A stretch of 64,000 nucleotides of DNA from Tanypteryx hageni. Taxonomy: Eukaryota > Arthropoda > Insecta > Odonata > Petaluridae. Of the stretch, positions 23,291-35,009 are shown one piece after another. Position 1 is the stretch's first letter. Each line of letters starts with the position of its first letter. Both the position numbers and the translations under genes were made by a program. A model generated the notes under the pieces. That model ran no database searches. It had not been told where the DNA came from and saw nothing but the letters and a program-made list of their open reading frames with translations. Location of the stretch: contig CM054118.1 of NCBI GenBank assembly GCA_028673005.1, positions 86,243,855 through 86,307,854 of the forward strand, given 5' to 3'.

Positions 23291-23740
23291 CTATTATAAT
23301 CTCAATAGTGCCGCATAGAATTGAACTTGGACCAATATTGTTTTTGATATTCATAAATGACCGAGCGAAATCCCTCCAATCACATGTTAGGCGGACGACT
23401 GTCTTATGCGCAAGCTAGCTGAAAATGAAGCTCGCTGCCGCATGTTGCAAATAGATTTACACGAGCTTGTTAAGTGGACCGCTTTGAATAGGATGCAAAT
23501 ACTAAATGTAAGATAAACGAGATTGCCACGTTTTTGCCGGGAAAGGAATAAAATACGTACAGCTATCGAGATATAACGAAGGATAGTCATTGCAAGAGTC
23601 TGATTATTTTTGCCAAAGAGTTACATTGGGGGCCTCGAGTTGACAGCGTGGTCGCAAAGCAATATAAAGCTTTACATTTTATAATGAGTGCATTAGGAAA
23701 AGGCACCCCAAGTACTGAGGAGGTAGCCTACAAATCTTTA
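23290..23740 (+). pseudogene. CR1/Jockey-like RT relic
   Basis: The + strand shows a SVPHRIELGPILFLIFINDR block (RT motif around PQGS-LGPILFLIFINDL). Then come SLQSHVR followed by a decayed FADD region, a LQIDLHELVKW-like block, and near 23640-23735 VDSVVAKQYKALHFIMSAL, then GKGTPSTEEVAYKSL. Several frameshifts are present. A hAT MITE interrupts it at 23741, and fragments resume after 24080. Confidence 0.75.
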
Positions 23741-24071
23741 AGGGCCCCAAAGCTATGGCCCGCGGGCCGCATCCGGCTCGTGCAAGGATTTCTATTTGGC
23801 CCCCTTACCTCATAAATTTTTTAAGAGATGGATATTCATATATTTTCCAGCAGAATGTGTCATTAGATACCCTTTTGTGAAATCTAAACGATACTTTAAA
23901 GTAAGAGGATTGAATATACTTTTAATGTAAGCAACATAATCACACGATCGAAAAAATTCTCCATTGAAATTTTCATGCGGCCCGATAACTCATCTGAAAG
24001 GTCACATGTGATCCGCAAATGGTATTTATTGTCACTTGTGGCCTTTTTAGTCAAAAGTTTGGCGTCCCCTG
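23741..24071. mobile_element. hAT-type MITE in the RT relic
   Basis: The left side reads agggccccaaagctatggcc and the right end, read inverted, CAGGGGACGCCAAACTTTTG. Internal ggcccgcgggccgc and gcggcccg segments match hAT MITEs seen elsewhere in the window. Duplications are not clear. Confidence 0.6.
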
Positions 24072-24079
24072 TGTTAGGG

Positions 24080-24540
24080 CAAGAAAGAAGACTGGAAATG
24101 GTATAGAGGGTTCCAGTGTGTTTCGTGTCAGGAAGCTATAGGAGAGATAAGTGAGTGTTCCGGAATAATAGGGAAATTAGGCTGAGATACTTTAGAAGAA
24201 AGAAGAAAATAAGCGAGATTGGGAGGAATTTATGATCCCCGCGTCAATAAGCCATCGTGGTAAGAGATTAAAATGTACAAATCGAAATACTATGGTTGTC
24301 GGGATCACGCTCATAAAATAGAATCGCGAGGACCTAAAACTAACTGGGGGAAATATCTCTCAATAGGAGGACAGATATAACTTATTGGAACAAGTTAGCT
24401 ACGGAGGTCTTTTAGCCTTCCTTCCCTTTCCATGTTGGCCTCTTCAAAGCTAAGATTATTCGGAATTGTTAATAAAAACGTATATTATATGTCGTTAATT
24501 ATTATCTTTATTTTCTCCTTGAAATTTTCTACTCAAATCT
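24080..24540 (+). pseudogene. Probable tail of the same RT relic, then nothing recognisable
   Basis: Weak similarity to the C-terminal LINE region (VRARKKTGNGIEGS near 24075-24115). Beyond about 24260 no motif can be read. Confidence 0.3.
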
Positions 24541-24808
24541 CTGGGATTGCTTAATCGGGTGTGGCACGGTGAGGACTAGGTGAGCCCCTGGGCCATTTCG
24601 GTGGCCGTGAAGGCATACGTACCACGGACCCTGAAAATCCAACGCCTTACATTTTTCCTGCTATGCCCGTGTATGAACAACCATATTCTGATAATACCAT
24701 GAAATCTATATGTAATTTTAAATAAGGTGCAATTAACTGATTCATATCGGCACCTAGCTATCCGGCCAATTTGTTTCTACTTCCCTTTCTATAATACTTT
24801 GTCCCAAG

Positions 24809-26952
24809 TAGGGATTGCAGTCCCGGAGGGATTTTCTAATCCCGGGATTACGGGATTGTGATTTTTTGATCCCGGGATCGAGGAAAAGTGGTGGGGAAAT
24901 AAAAAATATTCATTATTTGTAAACAATAATTTTATATCATACACAGACATGAAATCATCATTTGCAGTTATGGAAGTAATATCAAGTTTACACAAAATTT
25001 AAATAACGTCAATGAAAATAACTTTTTATCTGCAGGTAAAACTAAAATAAAACGTATTTTTGGAAAAAATGTAAAGGAAATTTTAATAACCAAAGTAGCA
25101 ATTGTTGCAGTATCTTAAATTAAATTAAATTGGTTGCATTTATGAAAATAAACGGTACTTTTAGATTAAGGTTCTCCTCACTTAAAAGCTATTCACAAAT
25201 TTCTGAAATATGGCCTTAAAAAACAAAGTGCATCTAATGTCGCGTCACTCATTTTTGGTCTGTATTTATTGCACAGCATCCCTGCTGATGAAAAAGCCCT
25301 TTCTGATTATACACTAGTAGGAGGAATAGCTAGCTAGCAACTGCTCGTAAAGAAACTGCAGCTTTTCTCCTTTACGTCCACTTTCACGGAAATCCTTTAG
25401 CTCTCGTGCTATTGATAATGCTAGGTCATTTGAATTACAGCAGGAGGAATATTTCTCGGGAGGCACTAAACATTGGGTAATGACCGAATCGAGTTCTTTC
25501 TTTAACTTCTCTGAATATGATGTACCAGTCTCAAAACATTCAGATGCTGCTGTTCGCTCAGTGTGTAGGTCATCATTTATAGATCGGCTTCTTGATGCTG
25601 ATGAAGCTTGCTCTTCTTCCTTGCCCATTGCTTCAAATGTTTTACTAATATTACAATAAAATGTACTCAGGTTTTCTGTAACAAACATTTTTATGTTCGC
25701 TAGTGATGCCACAGAAAACATATTCCCCAAATCATTATCACGAGCCTGTTACCCGTACTGAAGATACCTCAATACCCCTGATAACTTAGTTCGTCTCTTC
25801 ATTATTTGATTCTGCAAGGCATTTCTCATATTATGTCCTAACTCTGTATTCACATCATTCAGTTTCTTCATCATGAATTCCAGCGCTGCCTCACACGTCA
25901 AAAGATTTGCATCTCTTCGGCAAAGAGCTTCCATAGTAATTCTCACTGGCTGCAGTGGTGCAAAAATAGAAGAAGCAAGTTCATGTTCACTCTCACTGAA
26001 TGACATATCGGAATTCAGATCAATCAAGGCCTTCATTATGCACGTTTTAGGCAATATAAAATGTTCGATCATTTCAACCAAACTGTTCCAGCGAGTTTTT
26101 ATACCCATAACAAATGATTTTTCCTCACCATATTGTTCGATTACATATTTCTGAAGGAATCTCTTGTTTTTTTGCTGGTAATTTTCTGAAGAGAAGAACA
26201 GTTTTCCTTATTTTTTGAATCAATATCTTAATGTTTGTTTCTGATAGTTTGTACGCTCCTCCGCCTTCAAACGAATCATCTTCGTCTGTTTTCATCACTC
26301 GAGGAAAAGGCCTCATCACTTGATTCCTGTCCTTCCGATTCCGCGGATTCCATTTTTTCTTGATAATATTCATTCTTCTTTAGGTTTGCCACACCCCAAA
26401 GGATATTTTTCATTTTTTTCGTTCTTATTTTCCAAGAATGATGACATATTATTATTATTATTTCAATATACAATGCAAGTGGGCGACTGGCCCGGTGGCA
26501 AGGTTACAAAATTAACATATAAAAAACATATTTAAAACATATAAAAACATATTAAGAAGATTCAGTTTACAATTTTTCACATACAATATTCTATCCATAT
26601 ATTTTTCCTGTTAGGAGCTTCGAGTTTGAGCTCCTTCGTTAATTAATTCATCTTACAATATTATTTAACAATAAATTAACTAAAAGTAATGAATATCGTT
26701 CCCAGTGATTGAATATCGTTCCCAGTGATAAAGTCAGATAGAAAGCAGTATTACTCACTGAATTCTAACGAATTATATATTTTATTATACATCAAATACA
26801 ATTAAATCGTTATCGCCACCTGTTAGCAAAAGCAAAAAGGTCAATCCCGAAATCCCGGGATTTGCGTCCACCTAATCCCGGGATTTCGGGATTGAAATTT
26901 TGGACGGGATCCCGGGATTTGGGATTTCGGGACCCCGGGATTGCAATCCCTA
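24809..26952 (-). mobile_element. hAT transposon, 2,144 bp, perfect 8-bp target duplication
   Basis: Termini are TAGGGATTGCAGTCCCGG at the left and, read inverted, TAGGGATTGCAATCCCGG at the right. GTCCCAAG flanks both sides (24801-24808 and 26953-26960). Subterminal copies of aatcccgggatttcgggatt-type motifs crowd the right end and occur at the left, a likely transposase-binding array. It carries a decayed transposase on the minus strand. The insertion target is a LINE: minus-strand LINE sequence runs up to 26961 and continues below 24801. Confidence 0.95.
25205..26250 (-). pseudogene. hAT transposase, decayed
   Basis: Minus-strand blocks in order: KIRKTVLLFRKLPAKK (near 26200), then GIKTRWNSLVEMIEHFILPK, ALIDLNSDMSFSESEHELAS, ALCRRDANLLTCEAALEFMM and an acidic/serine linker. 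After an in-frame stop the C-terminal hATC dimerisation block follows, SERAFSSAGMLCNKYRPKM and DALCFLRPYFRNL, at 25210-25310. The core and hATC signature identify the family. The N-terminal BED finger was not found in 26250-26800. There are stops at 25741-25748 and in the VxSERAF segment, plus frameshifts near 26110, so it is inactive. The decay is modest compared with other relics here. Confidence 0.9.
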
Positions 26953-26960
26953 GTCCCAAG

Positions 26961-28300
26961 TTGTCTTCTTCAACGTTGTCCTCTTCTTCCAGTTCTATTT
27001 GCGCCGATCTTGTCTGCTTGTTGTATAGTTCCTCAATATATTCTTCCCATTCCTGTGCCAATGCCTTTGATTCTGCGGTTATCTTTCCGTCTGTATTCAT
27101 AATTCATTTACAGCAGATTCCATTAGGATTTTTATCTTCTAATTTCAGCGCCCTAGCGTACATCATATCGTACCATCCTAACTTCTATCCATGTATTGCA
27201 TTTCTTCACATTTTTACTTTATCCAGCGTTCTTTAGCTTTGTCTGTTATCCTTCTCAACTCATTGTTTACACTTCTATAGTTGACTTTTCCTTCTTCACT
27301 ATTAACGTTTTTTCCACTTTCTCTTCTCATCCAATTTCTCGAGCATTTCCTTAGTGATCCATGGTTTTTTTCATTTCCCACTCTTGTTTTCCAATATCCT
27401 TATTCAGAGTATCTTTGATACTGGTTATAATTTCCTCCCATTCTATTTCCACGGTCTTTGGTTTGCTTTCCAAATTTCTAAGACAAATTTTGAATTTTGC
27501 AATGAGTGCATTTTGCCTTTCTTTCAGCTTGTCAAGGTTCCAAGTCTGTCTTTCTCTTCTCGTTCTCCTAATTTGTTTTAGCTTTGTAGTTACATCGACT
27601 ATTAGAAGGTGGTGATATGAATCTGTCTGCTCCTGGCAATATCTTAGTATATTTTTATGCTGTCCCTAAATCTTTGTTTTACTAGGCTGCAATCTATTTG
27701 GCATCTCATTCTATCTCCTGGGCTCTTCCATGTATTCAGCCTTCGTTTATGATTTTTCTACCTTGTATTAGTCACTACCAGATTTTTAATAATGCTGAAT
27801 TCTGCCAGCTTTCTCCTCCTCGACTTCTTATCCCAAATCCGTATTGACCGATAACATTTTCATCTTGTCCTTCTCCTACTATGCTGTTCCAATCTCCCGC
27901 TATTATGCACTTTACCTTTCCTCTTCCGTCTTCTTCGTAAATGCCGTTAATTTGTCAATACATCACCTCGATCTCTTCTTCATGATCGAACGTTCGCATG
28001 TGTGCCTGGTTTATCAACATGACCACTTTAACTGCTTTGAGTTTTATTTCCATCAAGGTATTGTTCGCTGCTATTACCTTTGTCACGCTTTTCGTCATAT
28101 CATTCCTTAAGTACTAGAGCTACTCCCCTTGCAACACTATTTCCTTCTGAGTAAACTGGCGTGAATCCTTCCGAGTCGAACTATTCTTCTCCTTCCCATA
28201 TAACCTCGCCCAACCTTATAATATCAATCCAATTCCTTCTTTCATGTTCTCCATCTTTCCTGCATTCCTCATGGTTTTTACATTCTAGGTACCTATACGT
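26961..28300 (-). pseudogene. LINE endonuclease and linker region (interrupted by the hAT element)
   Basis: The minus strand encodes the C-terminal half of an EEP-type endonuclease: NLVVTNT, HKRRLNTWKSPGDRM, RCQIDCSLVKQRFR. A long well-kept linker follows: KLKERQNALIAKFKICLRNL, ESKPKTVEIEWEEIITSIKD and ITAESKALAQEWEEYIEEL. This is the layout upstream of the RT in the family represented at 56.87-57.85 kb. Sequence continues past the hAT insertion at 24755-24800 (SIIEREVE). Stops and frameshifts show it is dead. The RT is absent downstream. Confidence 0.85.
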
Positions 28301-28920
28301 AAGTTACCCTCGACAAACGTTTTCCTCAAGGCAGTCCCCGTCCGGAGATCCGAATGGGAGAGTATTTTACCTCCGGAATGTTATACCACGAGCGAGAACA
28401 CATGTTGTTCAGCCATATAACCATTAACTAAGGAATTTTAATTTGACAGTTTCCCTCTTGCGTTCCAAATCGCAATTCTGTAGCCGTTCAAACCGTCCCA
28501 ATCACGCCTATAGCTATACTGGATATAGACCCAACCAACATCATTTGTTTTCGGCTCTATACCATACTTTCAGTACTTCTGCCCACTGTCATGTAAAGGT
28601 GATAATTTTTTCATTTTTTATTCACCCGCGCGAATATGGAGGGACTACTGTATATATAATAGGCGCTAAAAGTCTGCTTGCGATGAATGTCACTCACATC
28701 TCTTTGCATAAATTTCCCTATCTTTCCGGCCAACGTTACATGCTGTGCGAACGTGAGGTCGAGTTCATCTGCCTAGTCTCACCCATCCCCTTTCCCCCAT
28801 CCTCCCTCTCCACCCCCACCTCCTCTCGATACGCTAATTTTCACCAATTTGCGCGCACGCGGCTTCGAAGGCGCGCGGGCTTGCGGTGGGGCGTTCTCAC
28901 GCCAGATGTCGCGGCAGATA
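28300..28920. other. No gene recognised
   Basis: Upstream debris of the LINE and C-rich sequence approaching the purine tract. No domains. Confidence 0.35.
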
Positions 28921-28925
28921 AAGAG

Positions 28926-29275
28926 GGAGCAGATATGGATAGGGAGGAGAAGGAAGGGGGGGAGGGGGAGGAGGGAGAGGGATGAGGGAGGGGAAGGAGG
29001 GAGGGGGAGGAGGGAGAGGGATGAGGGAGGGGAAGGAGGGAGGGGGAGGAGGGAGGGGGAGGAGGGAGGGAGAGGAGGGGAGGAAGGAGGGGAGAGTGAT
29101 GAGCAGGAGAGGGAGGAAGGATGGAGGGAGAAGGTGGAGGGAGTAGGTGGAGGGAGTAGGTGGAGGGAGAAGGTGGAGGGAGAAGGTGGAGGGAGAAGGT
29201 GGAGAGGCAGGAGAGAGAGAGGTAAGAGCGGGAGGGAGGAGGGGAGCGGGAGAAGGTGGAGAGAGAAGGATGCCG
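28926..29275 (+). repeat. Polypurine tract with 39-bp and 12-bp tandem units
   Basis: Nearly pure G/A on the + strand. A 39-bp unit (gatgagggaggggaagga ...) repeats at least twice between about 28970 and 29060. A 12-bp unit (ggtggagggaga/t) repeats about seven times between 29128 and 29205. Both periods are multiples of three, so the frame through it is open but made of repeats. Confidence 0.85.
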
Positions 29276-29299
29276 ATGCGATAATGGAGTTGAGCGAGA

Positions 29300-30090
29300 G
29301 GCCGTGAAAAAGGAAATGTCGTTTCGCGGCGAAACTCCGAATTAACGAGCGGACTGGAAAAAAACTGTCACTAGAGAGCGTAAAATGCTTTATACGCGAA
29401 GGGTTTACAAAATCAAATCGAATTTAAAAGTGATAAACTTTCCTTGCAGTAGCCTTTAGAGATTTATTACATTGCCTATACTTACTCGCTTTAAATTATT
29501 CTTGCCTCGCGTATCTGTTGTTGTCGAGGCGATGATCTCGACGTGCGCTATATAGAATTGGTGTTAGTGGATCTTGGTTGTAATAAAACAAACGAAGATG
29601 AACTTTAGAAGCATTTGTTATGAAAATGGCTCTGTGTACGCGATCGAAAATGGTCGGCGGTTGAAAATGATTGTCGATATCGACTGCAGTAATGCGATTA
29701 ATGCATCGTTCCGTTCTGTTCGTAGTTGCATTATTGTAAAGGGGTCGACGAGGCTAGGATCTGAGACACGCTGTTCTTCAGTTGTGTGATGCAGATTGCA
29801 GATGTAAACACGCGGAGTATTCCAGGTGTAGATTTCGGCCAAAATTATCTCTCCCCTGCAGAAATTCGCCAATCTTTGATTTTTCGTTCTTAGAATCGAC
29901 GTCCGGCAAATTATCATTGAGGTGGGTTACGACGTAGCTAAGACACGCAGCATCTGACTCATACAACCACGGGTTTTGTGGGCGCACGGTTATCTTTGAT
30001 CGTTAACTCCTGGTATATGTTGGCATTTATAAAGACAAAAGTATCTAATTACACAGACGTATAGGCCTGGACCGCACGCCTGCTGCCTCC
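29300..30090. other. No gene recognised
   Basis: Moderate GC then AT-rich. Frames at 29574-29789 and 29618-29987 show no known domain. Confidence 0.4.
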
Positions 30091-30105
30091 TGTAATCATA
30101 TACAG

Positions 30106-30445
30106 AGTGTTTACAAATGATTTTCCCAATTTTTAAAATTTATTATGAAGAAACTAGCAAAGATACAATGAAAAGAAAATTATAGTAGCAAATAAAAACT
30201 TAAAAAGTTTTATTGGAGTTATTGATAGTTGCCGCTTCCTTCACAAAAAGGTTAAAATATTCTTGAATGAGGAATTGTCCGATCGTTGGATTGGGCGTGA
30301 AGTGCCCTTTCCTTGGCCGTGTCGTTTGTCCAACCTAACCGCCTTCGACTTTTATCTTTGGGGTTATGTCAAAAATGAATTTTAAATTCCACCAATGCCG
30401 ACAATTTTTGAAATTTCGAAGGAAAGGATACGTGAAGCTTGACAC
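30106..30445 (+). pseudogene. mariner/Tc-type transposase, C-terminal fragment
   Basis: At 30260-30385 the + strand reads a continuous block including LSDRWIGREVPFPWP and AFDFYLWGYVKNEF, then a TAA stop. IFEISKERIREA follows in the same frame. This is the last catalytic region of an IS630/mariner-type DDE transposase (RWIGR-GP--WP-RSPDLTPLDFFLWGYVK, then LKERIREA). The usual PDLTP motif is decayed to SNLTA. A likely left element end, tacagagtgtttacaaatga, lies at about 30105. The N-terminal catalytic part is missing. Confidence 0.75.
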
Positions 30446-30645
30446 GTACTTGGTACACATACTAAACAGACGTTGACGATATGCACCTCAGTGTCAGAAC
30501 TTTGATTTCTTGGGGGGAGGGAGGTATCCAATTTTAGTATACATTTAATTTGTTCATAGCAATTAAAAAAAAACCATGTGTTTTTATTTTTTCGCGTATC
30601 ACTTTGCATTAGCTCGCGTACCACATGTCAAGAACCCCTGCTGTA
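30445..30645. repeat. Repeat shared with 46600-46770, ending in a hAT-like end
   Basis: The series ttggtacacatactaa, cacctcagtgtcagaa and ttggggggagggagg is matched at 46645-46725. The stretch ends tcaagaacccctgctg, a possible hAT right end. Confidence 0.5.
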
Positions 30646-30649
30646 ACGC

Positions 30650-30975
30650 TATCTTACACGAATAACTCGTGGAATTTGGAAAATTGACCTTATTTAATTT
30701 TGAGTCCTGAAATACTCGGAACTATGTGGACATTTGCGGAAGTAATGGCCTTAAGACCTTAGACAAATAAAATCCATCACTTCTGGGAACAGTTACAAGC
30801 TTTACAAAATGCCAACTTTTTAAGGCGAGAGAGGTTAAAGGGAAGCCACGAATCCACGACACAATGTTTCTTAGTTTGGAGCAGGATGTGAAGGCATTGC
30901 GGGAAAAGGACGTTTTGAATGCATCGGATCGATGCGGTGACTCCGATGAAGAAACAGACCCGCGCATTCTAAACA
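30650..30975. other. No gene recognised
   Basis: The open frame on the minus strand 30722-30976 has no recognisable domain. Confidence 0.35.
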
Positions 30976-30983
30976 CACGATGA

Positions 30984-31570
30984 TTAAGGGCAGGAGATTA
31001 AAGAGAGGGAGGGGAAAAGAGGAGACGGGGAGGGGGATGAAGGGGATAGGGAGGGACGGGGAGGGGAGAGAAGATTGAGAGAGGCGGGGGAGTAGGCGGC
31101 GGTGCGAGGGGAAGGGATGCGACGGAAAGAAGTTTTGGGGAGAGGGGGAGGGAGAAATGGAAGTAAAGAGATGCGGGAGAGAAGAAAGGGGTTGTCAGAG
31201 AAGGGAGAAGAATGTATGTGGCGAGATCGGCGCAATTGGAGAAAAACAATGCTCATGAGTGAAAAATCTCTCACTCGCTGGAAAGAAAAGGGATAATGAT
31301 TCGAATTTTGGGTTTAAAGACAAAGAGAAATGGCAAAGAGAGAGGAAGGGTGGAGGGAGGAGGTGGGAAGGGGAGGGAGAGTGGAGGGAGAGTGGAGGGA
31401 GGGAGAGCGGAGGGAGGGAAAGGGTGAGTGAGAGAGTGGGAGAGGGATGGAGGGAGTGAGAATGAGAGGGGGATGGAGTGAGAGGGGGAGGGAGTGAGAG
31501 GGAGAGGGAGGGAGAGTGAGAGCGGAAGGGAGGGAGAGAGTGAGAAAGGCAGAGAGTGAGAGAGGGCGCA
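30984..31570 (+). repeat. Polypurine low-complexity tract
   Basis: Mostly G/A with gagagtggagggaggg-type imperfect units, broken at about 31195-31320 by a non-repetitive stretch. The minus-strand frames are Ser/Leu/Pro repeats of no coding value. It directly precedes the Helitron at 31616. Confidence 0.8.
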
Positions 31571-31615
31571 TGAATCCTAATACATTTATGCATGGCCATG
31601 GAGAACGTTTCATAA

Positions 31616-32846
31616 TCTTATATATAAAAGTGTTTGTATGTATGTGTGTGTGTGATTCTTTAACTCGAGAACTACAGAACGTAGAAGCAAGAGAAATGTA
31701 TCATTTTAATCGCAGTGCAAAGAAAGGTGGTGTAGTAGGGTTTTTAAATATATTTGTTTGACCATTTTTATTTTTTTAAATGTTTTCTCTTCTAATTTTT
31801 CCCATTTGAATAACACGGGAATGAGTGTAGACAAATTTTAATTTGGACTTTAAAACTACTAATAGCCCAAGTACGAGTTTCAGACTTGAACCCAGGAATG
31901 CAGAAATGAATGAAGTTTTGTTTTCCTGCCGTCGAATTTCAAATACGGACCAAAGATTTCCTAAATTACACTTTTAACAGCAAAAGTTCGACATTTTTAA
32001 TCGAAAACTTATGGTTGTCATGTATATCCAATAGTTGCCGACTTCTTGAACTAGGAAAACCGGGTATGCGAGTTTGTTATTTTTATCATGGTAACGTAAA
32101 TTAACTTCTGTTAATAGCATTGTTGGTATTGTGAGATAAAGATTAGCGCAAGCTATATGTGAAAGCGACTTCATAAAGGCGAGAGGCATATTTTTAAGGC
32201 GTGTAGTGCGAAAATTGCGCAAAAAGTAGAGAAAATTGTAAACATTTTAAATTTAAAAAACCTCATCAGAAATCTTAAAACTATTTAGTTCAAAATTTGA
32301 AACATTTGCCTGTATCAAAATAATTAATATTTTATTAAGTTGGCTGTAATATTATTAACAAAGTATCAAAACATTCTAAAAGTTAGTCACTAATTTTTAA
32401 AAAAATTATTAGTTTTGAAAATTAGCGTTTATTAACGGAAGTCACATATCAAATTCGAAAGATGGACTCTCAAAAAGTTCATTATCTTTGGCAGTGAGCC
32501 CAACTCACTCCTGGTGTACATATATATTGCTATAAATGCAAAGTCTTATGTCTGCGACTCATTACTCATCTGATTAGTCTTCGCTGGTGTTGAAATCGCG
32601 AGCTGAAATTCTTCAACTGGAAATTTCCCCGGCCCAAACGTATATCCTTAATTATTTAATGGCATTGTGCCAGCGAAGACAACTTTACTTAAATCTGAAA
32701 GAAAATGTGATGTGCGGATAAAGCCCACCCGGGCCTTCATGGAAAAACTCCTGTTTCTCAAATAATTTGCAACTTTTTTCTGTATACTCTGCAATGATTA
32801 CATATTCTTAACCTTAAACCCGAGCAACGCCGGGCACTTCTGCTAG
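31616..32846 (+). mobile_element. Non-autonomous Helitron, 1,231 bp
   Basis: The 5' end is TCTTATATATAAAAGTG followed by a tgtatgtatgtgtgtgtg stretch, typical of Helitron starts. The 3' end has a GC hairpin (cccg agcaacgc cggg, 32819-32834), an 8-base spacer and CTAG at 32843-32846. The flanking bases are A (31615) and T (32847), the A|T insertion site of Helitrons. There is no Rep/helicase sequence inside. Confidence 0.9.
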
Positions 32847-32905
32847 TCTTATTATATAAAAGAGTCCTGTCGGTGAGTAGATGAATCGTAGCGTGCTAGT
32901 CTTTT
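32847..32905 (+). mobile_element. Second Helitron-like 5' end abutting the first
   Basis: TCTTATTATATAAAAGAGTC starts at the base after CTAG of the previous element and closely resembles its 5' end (TCTTATATATAAAAGTG). Where this second copy ends is unclear. Confidence 0.45.
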
Positions 32906-33101
32906 TTGTTATCATTTTTAAGTACTTATAATCATCGTACAAGCTCGCGACTTGATTCACAGAATGCCTTTTAAAAATGAATTTCATTCTCCTACCTTCG
33001 ATTTTCGAACACTAGTCGGATCGGCCCAGCAATCAGTTTTTTCGCGAAAATTTGACGCATTTTCATGTGATAATTTTTCGTTTCCAAGGTGATTTGAATA
33101 G

Positions 33102-33177
33102 CTGGTGGAGGTTTTCGGGTTTCGCTGCGTTGGCGGCATTTCTGGCTCTCGCAGCGAAACCCGAAAACCTCCACCAG
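33102..33177. repeat. Perfect 28-bp inverted repeat with a 20-base loop
   Basis: Arms 33102-33129 (ctggtggaggttttcggg ...) and 33150-33177 are exact reverse complements. The hairpin is bracketed by direct repeats gtgatttgaat at 33089-33099 and 33211-33221, so it may be a tiny foldback insertion. Confidence 0.85.
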
Positions 33178-33229
33178 CATTCAGCAACGCTGCGAAAGCC
33201 TTCAACTCAAAGTGATTTGAATTGTTGCC

Positions 33230-34440
33230 TGTTTCGTCGGATTACGAATGATTGACTGTGGTATTATTAATTCGCGTCGCATCTGTCCGTATATTCACAA
33301 TATTTCAACGCTATTTCGAAGTTTATACAATACCTTAATAACGTAAATACGACGGTAACAAAAATAAATAAATATTCCATTATTCATTGTTTTTAATCCA
33401 GATATCAAGATTTAATTTGCTGAGCTTTAAAAGATTTTGAGTAGAGTTTCTGCTGATAGCTGAATTAGTTTTTCGCTCCTTTAATGTGTTTCTGTTACAT
33501 TTCTTTTGTTTACAAATGAAATTTTATTTATTAACATACGTGAGCCAAAATTAAAAAAGATGCAATGCAAACAAATTTGGGCTAAGATTTTATATAAAAT
33601 CAGTTCCCAAATTTCAACTAATAGCGATATAGTAATTGTCTGATTTTTGATAGATAACAAAACAAAAACCTATACTCGGAACGTTTTGCTGTAGTATTTG
33701 CTGTTGTTTGTATATGAAATTAGTTTTCCGTTCAAAATTTATAACATTAGTAGGATGGGGTTCAGTTTGGTTTGATGGAGTTATATCATTTTATTTTTGG
33801 CACACTTACTGTAAGAAATGCTGGCAGAAAACTTTTCATGAATAAAAGATCGCAAACACAAATTTCATAGTATAATAATGAACGTGTTCCTTAAAACAAA
33901 AATACATTTTGTATTTTAAATTATGAAAATACCTTTTATGCACTAAAATGTAAAAAATAAGTATAAAGTTCACATAAATAAACGTTCCAGAAAGTAAAAA
34001 GTAGTTTGTTCATACGAACGTTTTGTGGCGTAAACTTGGACATATAAATCATCACTAATATGTCTTTGCCGCACGAATTTTACATAACGAAAAGAAATTT
34101 TTACTTTTACTCACTTTTCAAGGCATCTATAAGGTGGTTTCATTAATTTTTATATAAATTTTATTTTGATTTAATGCTTAATTCATGCATACCCATATTT
34201 GTGAATGCAATTAAAGTATAAATGTTATAATCACTATCCGTGACACATAATGTATCAATATCTAAATATATTGAAAATCCACTCGGACATTTTTATAGAA
34301 ATGTTTCTAATAATTGATAAGATGGACATGTTTTTGGTAAATAATTTCCTTACTGTATAATTGATACTTCGTCATCGGCGACTATCATTTTATTTTGCTT
34401 AGAGGCCACGTGCGGTAGGATTTCAAATCAGACCTCTCCG
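33230..34440. other. No gene recognised; AT-rich
   Basis: Very AT-rich sequence with short frames only. Nothing identified. Confidence 0.45.
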
Positions 34441-34699
34441 AATTTTGCCTGTGCCTCGAAGAAGTTCACCGTGAAACGATACGAAATTTAGAAAAAAACC
34501 GACAAGTTTGGAGTGAAAGGAACCCCGAGGGGTGCACTCTGCGCAGTTCCAGTCTCTGACGGCCTATGTCAAGAGAATTAGTTCCCTTTCTGTCCCTTTC
34601 GTCCACGGCGTCCCCCTTGCTCGCTCTGGAATTCTGCGAGGAGGTCCCTTTGTGTTCCCCGTGGTTGTGTGTTGGGGAAGGGGTGGCTTGGGGAAGGAA

Positions 34700-34767
34700 G
34701 GGGTCAGAAGGGAGGGGGAAGTAGGGGTCAGAAGGGAAGGGGAAGTAGGAGACAGAAGAGAGGGGGT
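34700..34767. repeat. 24-bp tandem repeat, about 3 copies
   Basis: Units starting ggggtcagaaggga at 34700 and 34724 and a diverged unit at 34748 (ggagacagaagaga). Purine-rich. Confidence 0.75.
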
Positions 34768-35009
34768 GGCGAGGGCCTTCCTTGCCACTCTGCCCTCGAC
34801 CACTTAACGAGAATTCGCCGCAGCGCCAGCGTGACTCCCTTATAGGACCGCGTCCTCGAAGCAATACGCACGCAGGAGCCGTGGTTTCCAGTATGCACTG
34901 CCCATTCGCATTCCGAGTCATGCCTCGATCCCTTAATCGCTCGCCCTCTATCTCCCTCCTCCCCCTCTCTATCTCCCTCACCTCCCCCTCCTCCCCTTCT
35001 CTCCCACCA

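Noticed and set aside
28849..29307. 152-codon Gly/Arg/Glu-rich frame
   Set aside because: Translation of a purine tandem repeat with periods divisible by three.
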